Shown piece by piece: positions 46,856 through 55,985 of a DNA stretch of 64,000 nucleotides (the first letter of the stretch is position 1; the number at the start of each line of letters is the position of its first letter). The notes under the pieces are model-generated. The model was given only the letters and a program-made list of their open reading frames with translations, made no database searches and was not told the DNA's origin. The position numbers and the translations under genes are program-made. Origin of the DNA: Pseudomonas sp. ADAK18 (lineage in GTDB: Bacteria; Pseudomonadota; Gammaproteobacteria; Pseudomonadales; Pseudomonadaceae); contig NZ_CP052859.1 in the NCBI RefSeq assembly GCF_012935695.1, positions 5,869,001 through 5,933,000 on the forward strand, in the 5' to 3' direction.

Positions 46856-47782
46856 GTGAGTGATCGTTCCAGTCATTGGCAGTTACAGACTATTGTCAGC
46901 CAGTTGCGCAGCGCCCGGGACCAGTGGCGTACCCGCAACGGCCGAGTCAGCGGTGAGCAAGGCGGGCGCGAACTGCCGTCGCGAGATGCCGTGGCGCAGA
47001 TTCTCGAAGCCTTGTGTGGGGCGCTGTTCCCGATGCGCCTGGGGCCGGTGGATTTGCGTGAGGAGAGTGAAGACTTCTACGTCGGCCATACCCTGGATGT
47101 GGCGTTGAACGCTCTGTTGGCCCAGGCGCGGTTGGAGCTGCGTTACGCGGCACGGCAAGGCGGGCAACAGGACATCGAGGTTGATGCCAAGGCCATCCGC
47201 CTGATCCAGGATTTCGCCCTCGCATTGCCCGCGCTGCGCAGCCTCTTGGACACCGATGTGCTGGCCGCGTATCACGGTGATCCGGCGGCGCGCAGTGTTG
47301 ATGAGGTACTGCTGTGCTACCCGGGGATCCTGGCGGTGATTCACCATCGCCTGGCTCACCATCTGTATCGTGCCGGGCTGCCGCTGCTGGCGCGGATCAG
47401 CGCGGAAATCGCCCACTCGGCCACGGGCATCGATATCCACCCGGGCGCGCAGATTGGCCCCAGTTTCTTTATCGACCACGGGACGGGTGTGGTGATCGGC
47501 GAGACGGCAATCATCGGTGAGCGGGTGCGCATCTACCAGGCCGTGACCCTGGGGGCCAAGCGCTTCCCGGCGGATGAGGACGGGCAATTGCAGAAAGGCC
47601 ACCCGCGTCATCCGATCGTCGAGGATGACGTGGTGATCTACGCCGGTGCGACAATTTTGGGGCGGATTACCATCGGCAAGGGCTCGACCATTGGCGGTAA
47701 TGTGTGGCTGACCCGCAGCGTGCCGGCGGGGGCGAACCTGACCCAGGCGAACTTGCAGCATGATGATGGGACGCAGAAGTAG
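46856..47782 (+). CDS. epsC: Serine O-acetyltransferase, EpsC type
   Basis: 308 residues: an N-terminal helical domain and a C-terminal left-handed beta-helix of hexapeptide repeats (GIDIHPGAQIGPSFFIDHG, GVVIGETAIIGERV). It makes O-acetylserine from serine and acetyl-CoA, the carbon skeleton for cysteine. GTG start at 46856 with AGGAG at 8 nt; the upstream in-frame ATGs at 46790 and 46829 lack good SDs. Divergent from dcyD, so cysteine synthesis and D-cysteine breakdown share a control region. Confidence 0.88.
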   Translation: MSDRSSHWQLQTIVSQLRSARDQWRTRNGRVSGEQGGRELPSRDAVAQILEALCGALFPMRLGPVDLREESEDFYVGHTLDVALNALLAQARLELRYAARQGGQQDIEVDAKAIRLIQDFALALPALRSLLDTDVLAAYHGDPAARSVDEVLLCYPGILAVIHHRLAHHLYRAGLPLLARISAEIAHSATGIDIHPGAQIGPSFFIDHGTGVVIGETAIIGERVRIYQAVTLGAKRFPADEDGQLQKGHPRHPIVEDDVVIYAGATILGRITIGKGSTIGGNVWLTRSVPAGANLTQANLQHDDGTQK

Positions 47783-47818
47783 GTTGCGAAACTGAGTATC
47801 AAGACAACACAGATCAAA

Positions 47819-47907
47819 TGTGGGCGCTGGCTGCCTGCGATAGCGGTGTATCAGCAAACAGATGTACTGGCTGACTCACCGCTATCGCAGGCAAGCCAGC
47901 TCCCACA
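47819..47907. repeat. REP inverted pair
   Basis: Arms GCCTGCGATAGCGGTG and CACCGCTATCGCAGGC flanked by TGTGGGCGCTGG and CCAGCTCCCACA; same variant as at 8921-9009. Confidence 0.9.
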
Positions 47908-48051
47908 AGGGATCGCATTCCAAATTTAGCCACTTTTTCGTTCAATCATCGCTGAACGTTTTGCCATCCTCACCCCTCATACCTTTCCTTGAGCTAGTGT
48001 AGGAACAACCTACCGCTCGGCCCTGCGATTAGTCCAAAAACGCCTATCCAT

Positions 48052-48081
48052 GTTTAACTTGACTGTTCGTTCAAGTTAAAC
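48052..48081. promoter_or_regulatory. BetI-like operator upstream of betT
   Basis: Perfect 11-nt arms GTTTAACTTGA and TCAAGTTAAAC separated by 8 nt. The inner part TTGA-N8-TCAA with CGTTCAA resembles published binding sites of the choline-responsive TetR repressor BetI. It is 91 bp before the betT ATG. No betI gene is in the window, so the repressor would act in trans. Confidence 0.65.
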
Positions 48082-48172
48082 CGGTGGTTCGCTGCCCGCT
48101 CACAACAGGAGGCTTACCTTTGCTGAGTCCGTTTTTTACAGCCACATCCCACACCCTTGAGGTGCGCCCTTC

Positions 48173-50173
48173 ATGAGTGCATCGTCCACACCTTCCAGCG
48201 GTCTGGTCCGCATGAACCCGCCGGTGTTTTACTTCGCCGCGAGCTTCATTCTGCTGTTCGGCCTGACCGTTATCGCTATTCCCGAACAAGCCGGCGCCTG
48301 GCTATTGGCTGCGCAAAACTGGGCGGCCAATACGGTCGGCTGGTACTACATGCTGGCGATGACCCTGTATCTGGTCTTCGTGGTGGTCACCGCGTTATCT
48401 GGCTACGGCAAGATCAAACTCGGTGCCGACCACGACGAGCCCGAATTCAGTTACCTGTCCTGGGCCGGCATGCTGTTCGCTGCCGGGATCAGCATCACGC
48501 TGTTTTTCTTTTGCGTCTCGGAGCCGTTGACGCACCTGGTGCAACCGCCCCAAGGTGAAGCTGGTACTGCAGAGGCTGCGCGCCAGGCCATGCAGATCCT
48601 GTTTCTGCACTGGGGCCTGCACGGTTGGGGCGTGTTCGCCTTTGTCGGCATGGCCCTGGCGTATTTCGCCTACCGGCATAACCTGCCGCTGGCATTGCGC
48701 TCGGCGCTGTACCCATTGATCGGCAAGCGCATCAACGGCCCCATCGGCTACGCGGTGGACGGCTTCGGCATCATCGCCACGGTGTTTGGCCTCGGTGCCG
48801 ACATGGGCTTTGGCGTGCTGCACCTCAACTCCGGGCTCGATTATTTGTTCGGCGTGGCTCACACCCAGTGGGTCCAGGTCGGCCTGATCACCCTGATGAT
48901 GGGCGCGGCGATCCTGGTGGCCGTGGCCGGCGTCGACAAGGGCGTGCGGGTGATGTCCGATATCAACATGCTGCTGGCCTGTGCGCTGTTGTTGTTCGTG
49001 TTGTTCGCCGGTCCCACCCAGCACTTGCTCAACACCCTGATCCAGAATGTCGGCGACTACCTCGGTGCCTTGCCGACCAAGAGTTTCGACCTATACGCCT
49101 ATGACAAACCCAGTGACTGGCTGGGCGGCTGGACTGTGTTCTATTGGGCGTGGTGGATCGCATGGTCGCCGTTCGTGGGCCTGTTCATCGCGCGTATTTC
49201 CCGTGGCCGCACCATCCGCGAATTCGTCTTCGGCGTGCTGTTGATCCCGTTGGGTTTTACCCTCGCCTGGATGTCTATCTTCGGCAACAGTGCCATCGAC
49301 CAAGTGCTCAACCATGGAATGGTGGCCCTCGGTCAGTCGGCCATCGATGACCCGTCGATGAGCCTCTACCTGCTGCTGGAAACCTACCCGTGGAGCAAGA
49401 CGGTTATCGCGGTCACGGTGTTTATCAGCTTCGTGTTCTTCGTTACCTCCGCCGACTCCGGCACCGTGGTGCTGTCCACCCTGTCGGCCAAAGGCGGCAA
49501 CGCCGATGAAGACGGGCCGAAATGGCTGCGAGTGTTCTGGGGCGCGATGACCGCACTGGTGACCAGCGCCTTGCTGTTTGCCGGCAGTATTGATTCGCTG
49601 AAGTCAGCGGTCGTGCTGACCTCGCTACCGTTCTCGATGATCCTGCTGCTGATGATGTGGGGGCTGCACAAGGCCTTCCACCTCGAATCCCAGAAGCAGA
49701 TCGCGCAACTGCATTCCTTGGCGCCGGTCTCGGCCTCACGCAAGGGGCGTGGCGGTTGGCGTCAGCGCTTGAGCCAGGCCGTGCACTTCCCGTCACGGGA
49801 TGAGGTGTACCGCTTCCTCGAAACCACCGTGCGTCCGGCGATTGAAGAAGTGACGGCGGTGTTCGTCGAGAAGGGCCTGAACGTCGTCACCCAGCCTGAC
49901 CCGGTCAACGACAGCGTCAGCCTGGAAATCGGCCATGGCGAAGAACATCCGTTTATCTATCAGGTGCAGATGCGCGGCTACTTCACGCCGTCGTTTGCCC
50001 GCGGTGGCATGGGTTCCAAAGAGATCAACAACCGTCGCTATTACCGGGCGGAAGTGCACTTGAGTGAAGGTAGCCAGGATTACGACCTGGTGGGCTATAC
50101 CAAGGAGCAGATCATCAACGACATCCTCGACCAGTACGAGCGGCACCTGCAGTTCTTGCACCTGGTTCGCTAA
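48173..50173 (+). CDS. betT: Choline/betaine transporter, BCCT family
   Basis: 666 residues: about 12 membrane segments of the BCCT fold in the first ~510 residues, with the aromatic substrate-box region FYWAWWIAWSPFVGLFIARISRGRT written here only in part (WAWWIAWSPFVGLF), and a long cytoplasmic C-terminal domain (about 150 residues) as in osmotically regulated BetT. It imports choline for glycine-betaine synthesis or catabolism. The BetI-like operator upstream supports choline control. Start has GAGGTG upstream. Confidence 0.88.
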   Translation: MSASSTPSSGLVRMNPPVFYFAASFILLFGLTVIAIPEQAGAWLLAAQNWAANTVGWYYMLAMTLYLVFVVVTALSGYGKIKLGADHDEPEFSYLSWAGMLFAAGISITLFFFCVSEPLTHLVQPPQGEAGTAEAARQAMQILFLHWGLHGWGVFAFVGMALAYFAYRHNLPLALRSALYPLIGKRINGPIGYAVDGFGIIATVFGLGADMGFGVLHLNSGLDYLFGVAHTQWVQVGLITLMMGAAILVAVAGVDKGVRVMSDINMLLACALLLFVLFAGPTQHLLNTLIQNVGDYLGALPTKSFDLYAYDKPSDWLGGWTVFYWAWWIAWSPFVGLFIARISRGRTIREFVFGVLLIPLGFTLAWMSIFGNSAIDQVLNHGMVALGQSAIDDPSMSLYLLLETYPWSKTVIAVTVFISFVFFVTSADSGTVVLSTLSAKGGNADEDGPKWLRVFWGAMTALVTSALLFAGSIDSLKSAVVLTSLPFSMILLLMMWGLHKAFHLESQKQIAQLHSLAPVSASRKGRGGWRQRLSQAVHFPSRDEVYRFLETTVRPAIEEVTAVFVEKGLNVVTQPDPVNDSVSLEIGHGEEHPFIYQVQMRGYFTPSFARGGMGSKEINNRRYYRAEVHLSEGSQDYDLVGYTKEQIINDILDQYERHLQFLHLVR

Positions 50174-50176
50174 GGC

Positions 50177-50428
50177 TCAGGCCCTGCTGATAAACAGGGC
50201 CATTGCCACCACTGGCGCACCGAACACCACACTGCCGATCACCAGCTCCGACATCAGGGGCTGGCCGGCGGTGATCACGCCGATTGCACCGTTAATCACC
50301 GATAACACCAGCCAGATCCCGACAAAACTGTAGGCGAGGATGTGCCGGCTGGCGCCCAGCTTTTGGCCGATAAACAGCATCAGTGCCAGCAGGACGAGGC
50401 CGAAGGTGATGATTAGGGCTGTATGCAT
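50177..50428 (-). CDS. Small three-helix membrane protein, function unknown
   Basis: 83 residues with three predicted membrane segments (about 3-21, 30-52 and 60-80). The start at 50428 (MHTALIITFGLV) is chosen because the 33 residues upstream are hydrophilic and overlap repeat DNA. It is convergent with betT, only 3 nt between the stop codons. I do not recognise a named family. Confidence 0.7.
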   Translation of the reverse strand: MHTALIITFGLVLLALMLFIGQKLGASRHILAYSFVGIWLVLSVINGAIGVITAGQPLMSELVIGSVVFGAPVVAMALFISRA

Positions 50429-50464
50429 GTTTGAAATGTCCACCTGTATGAAAGCTGGATTCAG

Positions 50465-50595
50465 CGTAGCAGCGGTCGAGTAGAACGAGGCCGCGTCCGA
50501 GGACGAAGTCCTCTTAAAACCTGACACAGCACGGTGGCTGATTCACGACTGCTGCGCAGTCGAACGCGGCCTCGTTCTACTCGACCGCTGCTACG
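50465..50595. repeat. Perfect 31-nt inverted repeat, second REP family
   Basis: Arms 50465-50495 (starting CGTAGCAGCGGTCGAGTAGA) and 50565-50595 are exact reverse complements, with smaller stems inside (GAGGACG/CGAAGTCCTC and GACTGCTGCGCAGTC). The word differs from the GTGGGAGC REPs and resembles the repeat at 4657-4747. Confidence 0.93.
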
Positions 50596-50650
50596 TTAGA
50601 GGGGCCGCGGCGTCAGCAGATCTTGCAGGCCAACACCTGGCGCGGGTGTT

Positions 50651-51382
50651 TCAGACCAGCCCACCATTGGCCCGCAGGATTTGCCCGTTGACCCAGGCGC
50701 CCGCCGGGCTCACCAGGAACGACACCACGCGGGCGATATCTTCTGGTTGACCGAGACGTTCCAGGGGCGGCATTTTGGCGAGGGTCTGAATCTGCTCTTC
50801 GCTCTTGCCATGCAGGAACAGTTCGGTGGCAACCGGGCCCGGTGCGACGGCATTAACGGTGATACGCCGACCGCGCATTTCCTTGGCGAACACTTGGGTC
50901 AGGGATTCCACGGCCGCCTTGCTGGCGATGTACACCGCATAGCCCGGGAAGTTGAGGCCAACCGTGCTGCTGGAGAAGTTGACAATGCGCCCGCCGTCGT
51001 TCATGCGGGTGGCGGCTTCACGCAGGGCGTTGAAGGTGCCACGGGTGTGGATGTTGAACGTCTGGTCGTACAGCTCATCACTGTGCTGGGCCAATGGCAG
51101 CATCTTGAGAATCCCGGCGTTGTTGATCAACACATCGACCTTGCCCAGTTGCGCTTCGGTCTCGTCGAACAGGCGCTTGATGTCGGCGGGGCTGGCGACG
51201 TCGCCCTGGATCGCTATGGCTTGGTGTCCGGCCTGGCGAAGTTCGTCTACCAGTTTCGCGGCTTCGGTGGCGCTGCTGGCATAGTTGACGGCAACGGCAT
51301 AACCGTCAGCGGCCAGCTGTCGGGCGATGACTGCACCGATGCCACGGGAGGCGCCGGTAACGATGGCAACTTGAGTCGTCAT
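50651..51382 (-). CDS. Short-chain dehydrogenase/reductase
   Basis: 243-residue classical SDR: nucleotide-binding TGASRGIG (10-17), NNAG (87-90), catalytic Ser138, Tyr151 and Lys155 (YIASK). The Asn-Tyr after the second strand (AVNYASS) suggests NADP preference less clearly than an Arg would. Cytoplasmic. Divergent from the LysR gene 125 bp away, its probable regulator. Substrate unknown. Confidence 0.88.
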   Translation of the reverse strand: MTTQVAIVTGASRGIGAVIARQLAADGYAVAVNYASSATEAAKLVDELRQAGHQAIAIQGDVASPADIKRLFDETEAQLGKVDVLINNAGILKMLPLAQHSDELYDQTFNIHTRGTFNALREAATRMNDGGRIVNFSSSTVGLNFPGYAVYIASKAAVESLTQVFAKEMRGRRITVNAVAPGPVATELFLHGKSEEQIQTLAKMPPLERLGQPEDIARVVSFLVSPAGAWVNGQILRANGGLV

Positions 51383-51507
51383 GTGGGGTTTCCTTGGGGA
51401 GTGATTGGGTGTGACGGCAGATTCACATGTTTACCAAGGTCGATAAATGGGCCAGAGTTGGCTTGACTGTTCAATAATCTCCAACAATTGGTGCCCAGGA
51501 GTGCTGC

Positions 51508-52413
51508 GTGGATCAAGTCAAAGCGATGCGGGTTTTCGTACGAATCTACGAGCGCAGCAGCTTCACCCAGGCCGCCGATGACTTGAATTTGCCTCGGGCA
51601 ACCCTGACTCACACCCTCAACCAGTTCGAAGCCTGGCTAGGCACCCGCTTGCTGGAGCGCAGCACCCGTCGGGTCCGCCCGACCCTGGATGGCGAAGCCT
51701 ATTACCTGCGTTGTGTGCAACTGCTGGCGGAGCTGGAAGAGGCAGAGTTGGCCTTTCGTTCAGTGGCACCCAAGGGGCGCTTGCGGGTGGACTTGCACGG
51801 CACCTTGGGCAAGTACTTTGTGGTCCCGGCGTTGCCGCAGTTCATGGCGCGCTATCCGGAGATCGAGCTGTCCATCAGTGAGGCGGACCGCTTTGTCGAC
51901 CTGATCGCCGAGGGTGTGGATTGCGTGCTGCGGGCTGGCAACCTGGGAGACTCTGCACTGATCGGCAGGCGGGTCGCGACGTTACGCCAGGTGACCTGTG
52001 CGAGCCCCGCTTATTTGCGCAAATATGGCGAGCCGAAAACCCTTGCCGACCTGCGTGAACACCGTGCGGTGAATTACATTTCCCGTGCCACCAACAAGTT
52101 GTGCCCCTTCGAATTCATGGTTGATGGGCAGTTACAGGAAGTGCCCATCGAAGGAGCGCTATCGGTGTTTGGTGCAGAAATTTATTCCGCCAGCGCGGTG
52201 GCGGGATTGGGGATCATCCAGTGCCCGCATTACCGAATGGCTGAGCTGATTGCCCAAGGCGTGATGCAGGAAATTCTCACCGATACGCCACCGCCGCCGA
52301 TGCCGGTTTCGGTGCTCTATCCGCACAACCGGCACATGTCGCCGAGGGTGCGAGTGTTTGTCGATTGGCTGGCCGAAGTGTTCGCCGAGGCCTCTGAACC
52401 GGGGCTTTCTTAA
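51508..52413 (+). CDS. LysR-type regulator next to the SDR
   Basis: 301 residues of the CrgA/DsdC-like branch that starts MDQVKAMRVFVRIYERSSF, with HTH RATLTHTLNQFEAWLG and effector domain. GTG start with AGGAG 6 nt upstream. This branch often controls an adjacent oxidoreductase, here the divergent SDR. Confidence 0.88.
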   Translation: MDQVKAMRVFVRIYERSSFTQAADDLNLPRATLTHTLNQFEAWLGTRLLERSTRRVRPTLDGEAYYLRCVQLLAELEEAELAFRSVAPKGRLRVDLHGTLGKYFVVPALPQFMARYPEIELSISEADRFVDLIAEGVDCVLRAGNLGDSALIGRRVATLRQVTCASPAYLRKYGEPKTLADLREHRAVNYISRATNKLCPFEFMVDGQLQEVPIEGALSVFGAEIYSASAVAGLGIIQCPHYRMAELIAQGVMQEILTDTPPPPMPVSVLYPHNRHMSPRVRVFVDWLAEVFAEASEPGLS

Positions 52414-52528
52414 ATTTAATTTCATCCGCCAAACCCCCGGTTTGACGCGTAACTGTCATCTGGCCACTCCCTAATTGTGTGAAGCGTTTGACGCTTTCAT
52501 TTCAGAACAGTGACGGAGACCGGTACCA

Positions 52529-53881
52529 ATGAAGACGTTATTAAGCCCCATGGTGGGTGCCGCCATGGCGAGCTTTATGCTGTCCGCCCATGCCGATTTT
52601 ATCGACGACAGCCACGCCGACGTGACCCTGCTCAACCGCTATCTCAACCAGCAGGGGCGGGATGTGGCTGGCAGCACTGCCAAGGCCAAGAGCTATCGCG
52701 ATTGGGGCCAGGGTTTTGAGTTCAACTTCAAGTCTGGCTACACCGAAGGCACCGTGGGTTTGGGCCTGGACCTGCAGGCGTTCTACGGTTTGAAGCTGGA
52801 TTCCGGCGGCGACCTCAACGACAAAGATCACCAAGGCCGCTACCCCGGCAGCATGTTCCCGTTGGATAACGGTAAGTCCGCCGATCAGTTTGGCGTGCTC
52901 AGCCCAACCTTCAAGATGCGTTTTCTCAAGGACGAACTGCGGGTCGGCACCCTCTACGGGAACAACCCGGTATTGGCCAACACCGACGGGCGTCTGTACC
53001 AGCAAACCAACACTGGCGTGCAACTGGTCTCCAAGGACCTGACCGATTTCACCTTCACCGCTGGCGATATTTTCAAGACCAAGATCCGCAACGAAACCGC
53101 CGACACCGGCATGATCACCGCCGGCGGCACCAAAGAAAGCGATCGCTTCCTCTTCGGCGGCGCCGACTACACCGGTTTGCCGAACACCACCGTCAGCCTG
53201 TGGTACTCCAACCTTGAGGATTACTACCAGCAGGCCTTCCTTGGCGCCAAGCGTCATGACAGCTTGACGGTGGGCGCGATAGACAGTGACCTGCGCATGT
53301 TTCGCAGCCTCGGAACTGGCGAAAACACCGACGGCAACAAGGACTTTGCGGCGTCCGGTTTCTACGGTGACGGCGGCACCAAGGGCCGGATCAACCAGTC
53401 GACCATCAGCCTGATGGAAAGCTACAGCCTTGACGGCCACACCGTTGGCATCGGCGCGCAGAAGAACAGCGGCAACAGCGACTTCCCGTACCTCGACTCC
53501 GGCCTCAACAGCGGCGACGCTCGCCAAGGCCCGGGCTCGGGTGCCGACTCGCCGGCGCTGACTAACTTGCAGCTGAACAAATTCCAACACGCGGGCGAGC
53601 GCACCTGGCTGGCGCAGTACAAATATGACTTCGGCAAGGTTGGTCTCGACGGCCTGAAATTCGCCGCCACCTATGCCCATGGTGATCAGATCCGCACCCC
53701 GCAAGACAGCAACGCCAAGGAATGGGAACGTGACGTTTCCCTGGCCTACGAAGTGCCCACCGGCAAACTCAAGGGCCTGGGCGTTACCTGGAAAAACGCC
53801 CACGCCAGCCCGGACATCACCGGTGCGACCGTCCAAGATGAAAATCGCTTCTATGTGAGCTATGTCGTTCCACTCTGGTAG
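52529..53881 (+). CDS. OprD-family outer-membrane porin
   Basis: 450 residues: signal peptide ending SAHA-D, then the OprD N-terminal DDSHADVTLLNRYLNQQGRD and an 18-strand barrel ending in the aromatic residue W (VSYVVPLW). OprD/OccK porins take up small carboxylate or amino-acid-like solutes. No Cys, few Met. GGAG lies 10 nt before the ATG. Followed by a strong hairpin. Its position near tau genes could indicate sulfonate entry, but the selectivity cannot be read from sequence. Confidence 0.88.
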   Translation: MKTLLSPMVGAAMASFMLSAHADFIDDSHADVTLLNRYLNQQGRDVAGSTAKAKSYRDWGQGFEFNFKSGYTEGTVGLGLDLQAFYGLKLDSGGDLNDKDHQGRYPGSMFPLDNGKSADQFGVLSPTFKMRFLKDELRVGTLYGNNPVLANTDGRLYQQTNTGVQLVSKDLTDFTFTAGDIFKTKIRNETADTGMITAGGTKESDRFLFGGADYTGLPNTTVSLWYSNLEDYYQQAFLGAKRHDSLTVGAIDSDLRMFRSLGTGENTDGNKDFAASGFYGDGGTKGRINQSTISLMESYSLDGHTVGIGAQKNSGNSDFPYLDSGLNSGDARQGPGSGADSPALTNLQLNKFQHAGERTWLAQYKYDFGKVGLDGLKFAATYAHGDQIRTPQDSNAKEWERDVSLAYEVPTGKLKGLGVTWKNAHASPDITGATVQDENRFYVSYVVPLW

Positions 53882-53930
53882 GTCTTTGCTGTAAAAAGAA
53901 CGGGCACACTTAAGCGATTCAGCTGGTTAA

Positions 53931-53962
53931 AAGGCTTGGGAATATCGTTATTCCCAAGCCTT
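53931..53962 (+). terminator. Hairpin after the porin gene
   Basis: A perfect 14-bp stem (AAGGCTTGGGAATA and complement) with TCGT loop, 49 nt after the porin stop and 28 nt before the next ATG. Only a short T-rich tail (TTATTTG), so termination may be partial. Confidence 0.7.
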
Positions 53963-53989
53963 ATTTGCCCCAAGCCCAGAGAGGATTCG

Positions 53990-55027
53990 ATGACTTACAT
54001 TGCTGCCGAAAACCGCTATGAATCTATTCCTTATCGCCGCGTAGGCCGCAGCGGATTGGTGCTGCCAGCACTGTCCCTGGGGCTGTGGCACAACTTTGGC
54101 GACAGCACCCCTATCGACACCCAGCGCGCCTTGCTGCGCACGGCGTTCGACCTTGGGATCAACCACTTCGACCTGGCCAACAACTATGGCCCGCCCTATG
54201 GCAGCGCCGAGATCAATTTCGGTCGTTTGCTGCGTGAAGACTTCAAGCACTACCGCGACGAGCTGATCATCTCCAGCAAGGCCGGTTGGGACATGTGGCC
54301 GGGCCCTTATGGCCAGGGTGGTGGTTCGCGCAAATATGTATTGGCGAGTCTCGACCAAAGCCTGCAACGCCTGGGCGTCGACTATGTGGATATCTTCTAC
54401 TCCCACCGTTTTGATGCCGACACCCCGCTGGAAGAAACCGCCAGTGCTCTCGCCACTGCCGTGCAACAAGGCAAGGCGTTGTACATCGGCATCTCGTCCT
54501 ACTCCGGGGCCAAGACTCGGGAAATGGCTGCGCTGCTCAAAGAGTGGAAAGTCCCTCTGCTGATCCACCAACCGGCCTATAACCTGCTCAATCGCTGGGT
54601 GGAAAAAGACTTGCTGGACGCCACCGACGAACTCGGTGCCGGGGTGATTGCGTTCACGCCGCTGGCCCAGGGTTTGCTGACCGACAAATACCTTAACGGT
54701 GTGCCGGCTGATGCGCGGGTGAATCGTCCGGGAGGTGGTTCGTTGCAGGCAAAGCATTTGTCCGACGCTAACATCGACCACGCGCGCGCCCTTAATGAGA
54801 TCGCCAAGCGTCGTGGCCAGAGCCTGGCGCAAATGGCCCTGGCTTGGACGCTACGCGACCCACGGGTGACTAGTGCGCTGATCGGTGCGAGCCGGCCGGA
54901 GCAGATCATTGAAAACGTCGGGGCGTTGAAGAACTTGAGTTTCAGTGCCCAGGAACTGGCGGAGATTGATCGGTTTGCCCAGGAGGGCGGGATCAACTTG
55001 TGGGAGAAGCCTTCGACGGCGGAATAA
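53990..55027 (+). CDS. Aldo/keto reductase, MgrA/YghZ-like
   Basis: 345 residues, TIM-barrel aldo/keto reductase with the tetrad Asp (NHFDLANNYG), Tyr, Lys (SSKAGWDMWPGPYG) and His (DIFYSHRFD). The WDMWPGPYGQGGSRK-type loop is typical of the glyceraldehyde-3-phosphate reductase group (E. coli YghZ/GprA). The start at 53990 follows GAGAGGA; an ATG at 53936 lies inside the preceding hairpin. Probably reduces reactive aldehydes such as methylglyoxal; role here uncertain. Confidence 0.87.
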   Translation: MTYIAAENRYESIPYRRVGRSGLVLPALSLGLWHNFGDSTPIDTQRALLRTAFDLGINHFDLANNYGPPYGSAEINFGRLLREDFKHYRDELIISSKAGWDMWPGPYGQGGGSRKYVLASLDQSLQRLGVDYVDIFYSHRFDADTPLEETASALATAVQQGKALYIGISSYSGAKTREMAALLKEWKVPLLIHQPAYNLLNRWVEKDLLDATDELGAGVIAFTPLAQGLLTDKYLNGVPADARVNRPGGGSLQAKHLSDANIDHARALNEIAKRRGQSLAQMALAWTLRDPRVTSALIGASRPEQIIENVGALKNLSFSAQELAEIDRFAQEGGINLWEKPSTAE

Positions 55028-55046
55028 CCTGTCACCATTCGGTCAA

Positions 55047-55074
55047 TGTGGGAGCGAGCAAGCCAGCTCCCACA
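55047..55074. repeat. Short single REP hairpin
   Basis: TGTGGGAGC and GCTCCCACA around a short loop, between convergent genes; a degenerate or minimal REP. Confidence 0.75.
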
Positions 55075-55093
55075 TTTGTTTTGCGGTGTTCAA

Positions 55094-55930
55094 TCAGAAA
55101 GGCACATCCCCCAGTATCGTCGCTCGATGCATCACTCGCCTTTGCGGCCGGTAATCGTCGACGGCGTAGTGCTGGGTCACACGGTTATCCCAGAACGCCA
55201 CGTCGTTTGCCTGCCAGCGCCAGCGAATGGTGAACTCGGGGCGGGTAGCGTGGGCAAACAACAGCTTGAGAATGGCCTCGCTTTCGGCAGGTTCCAGCTC
55301 ATTAATTTTGGTAGTGAAACCGTCGCTGACGAACAGTGATTTGCGCCCGCTCACCGGGTGAGTGCGGATCACCGGATGGGACAGTGGCGGATTCTTCCGG
55401 CGGGCTTCCTCCCAGCGTGCCAGGTCTTCAGGCGTATTGCCAAAACGTTCCAGTGGGAAGGATTTGGTGAAGTCGTGTGTGGCGGTCAAACCGTTGAGCA
55501 GGGCTTTCAAGGGTTCCGACAACGCTTCATACGCCGCAATGCCGCTGGCCCACAACGTATCGCCGCCAAACTCCGGCAACAGCTTGGCGCTGAGTATCGC
55601 GCCGAGGGCAGGTGTGGGCAGGAAGGTCACGTCGGTGTGCCAGATCGCGTTGTCACGTACGTCGGTGACGGCGGTGTCGAGGATCAGCACTTCAGGCTGT
55701 TCCGGCACGTTGGGATAGATGGGGTGAATGTGCAGGTCGCCGAAGTTCGCCGCAAACCGCGCTTGTTGCTGTGGGGTAATCGGCTGGCCACGAAAGAACA
55801 GCACCGAATGCTTGAGCAACGCTTGTTCGATGGCGTCGCGTTGTTCGATGTTCAGCGGTTGGGTGATGTCGACGCCGCTGATCTGGGCGCCAAGGGCGGT
55901 GCTGAGGGGCGTTACGGTCAGGCTGCTCAT
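55094..55930 (-). CDS. tauD: Taurine dioxygenase
   Basis: 278-residue Fe(II)/2-oxoglutarate dioxygenase that converts taurine to aminoacetaldehyde and sulfite. Iron ligands are His98 and Asp100 (WHTDVTF) and the distal His in TQHYAVDDY; the 2-oxoglutarate Arg follows in PQRRVMHR. One internal Met and no Cys. It is last in tauA-tauB-tauC-tauD, 55 nt after tauC. It is related to, but distinct from, AtsK at 5891. Confidence 0.92.
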   Translation of the reverse strand: MSSLTVTPLSTALGAQISGVDITQPLNIEQRDAIEQALLKHSVLFFRGQPITPQQQARFAANFGDLHIHPIYPNVPEQPEVLILDTAVTDVRDNAIWHTDVTFLPTPALGAILSAKLLPEFGGDTLWASGIAAYEALSEPLKALLNGLTATHDFTKSFPLERFGNTPEDLARWEEARRKNPPLSHPVIRTHPVSGRKSLFVSDGFTTKINELEPAESEAILKLLFAHATRPEFTIRWRWQANDVAFWDNRVTQHYAVDDYRPQRRVMHRATILGDVPF

Positions 55931-55985
55931 GCTGTTCTCGCGAGTGTTGGGCGCCGAGCTGTCGGCGTGGTCAGTGCTGTTGTGC

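Larger units (their letters stand above)
47783..48172. other. Gap epsC-betT
   Basis: Holds a REP pair (47819-47907), an AT-richer stretch, the operator-like palindrome at 48052-48081 and the betT leader with GAGGTG before the ATG. No ORF is credible. Confidence 0.7.
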
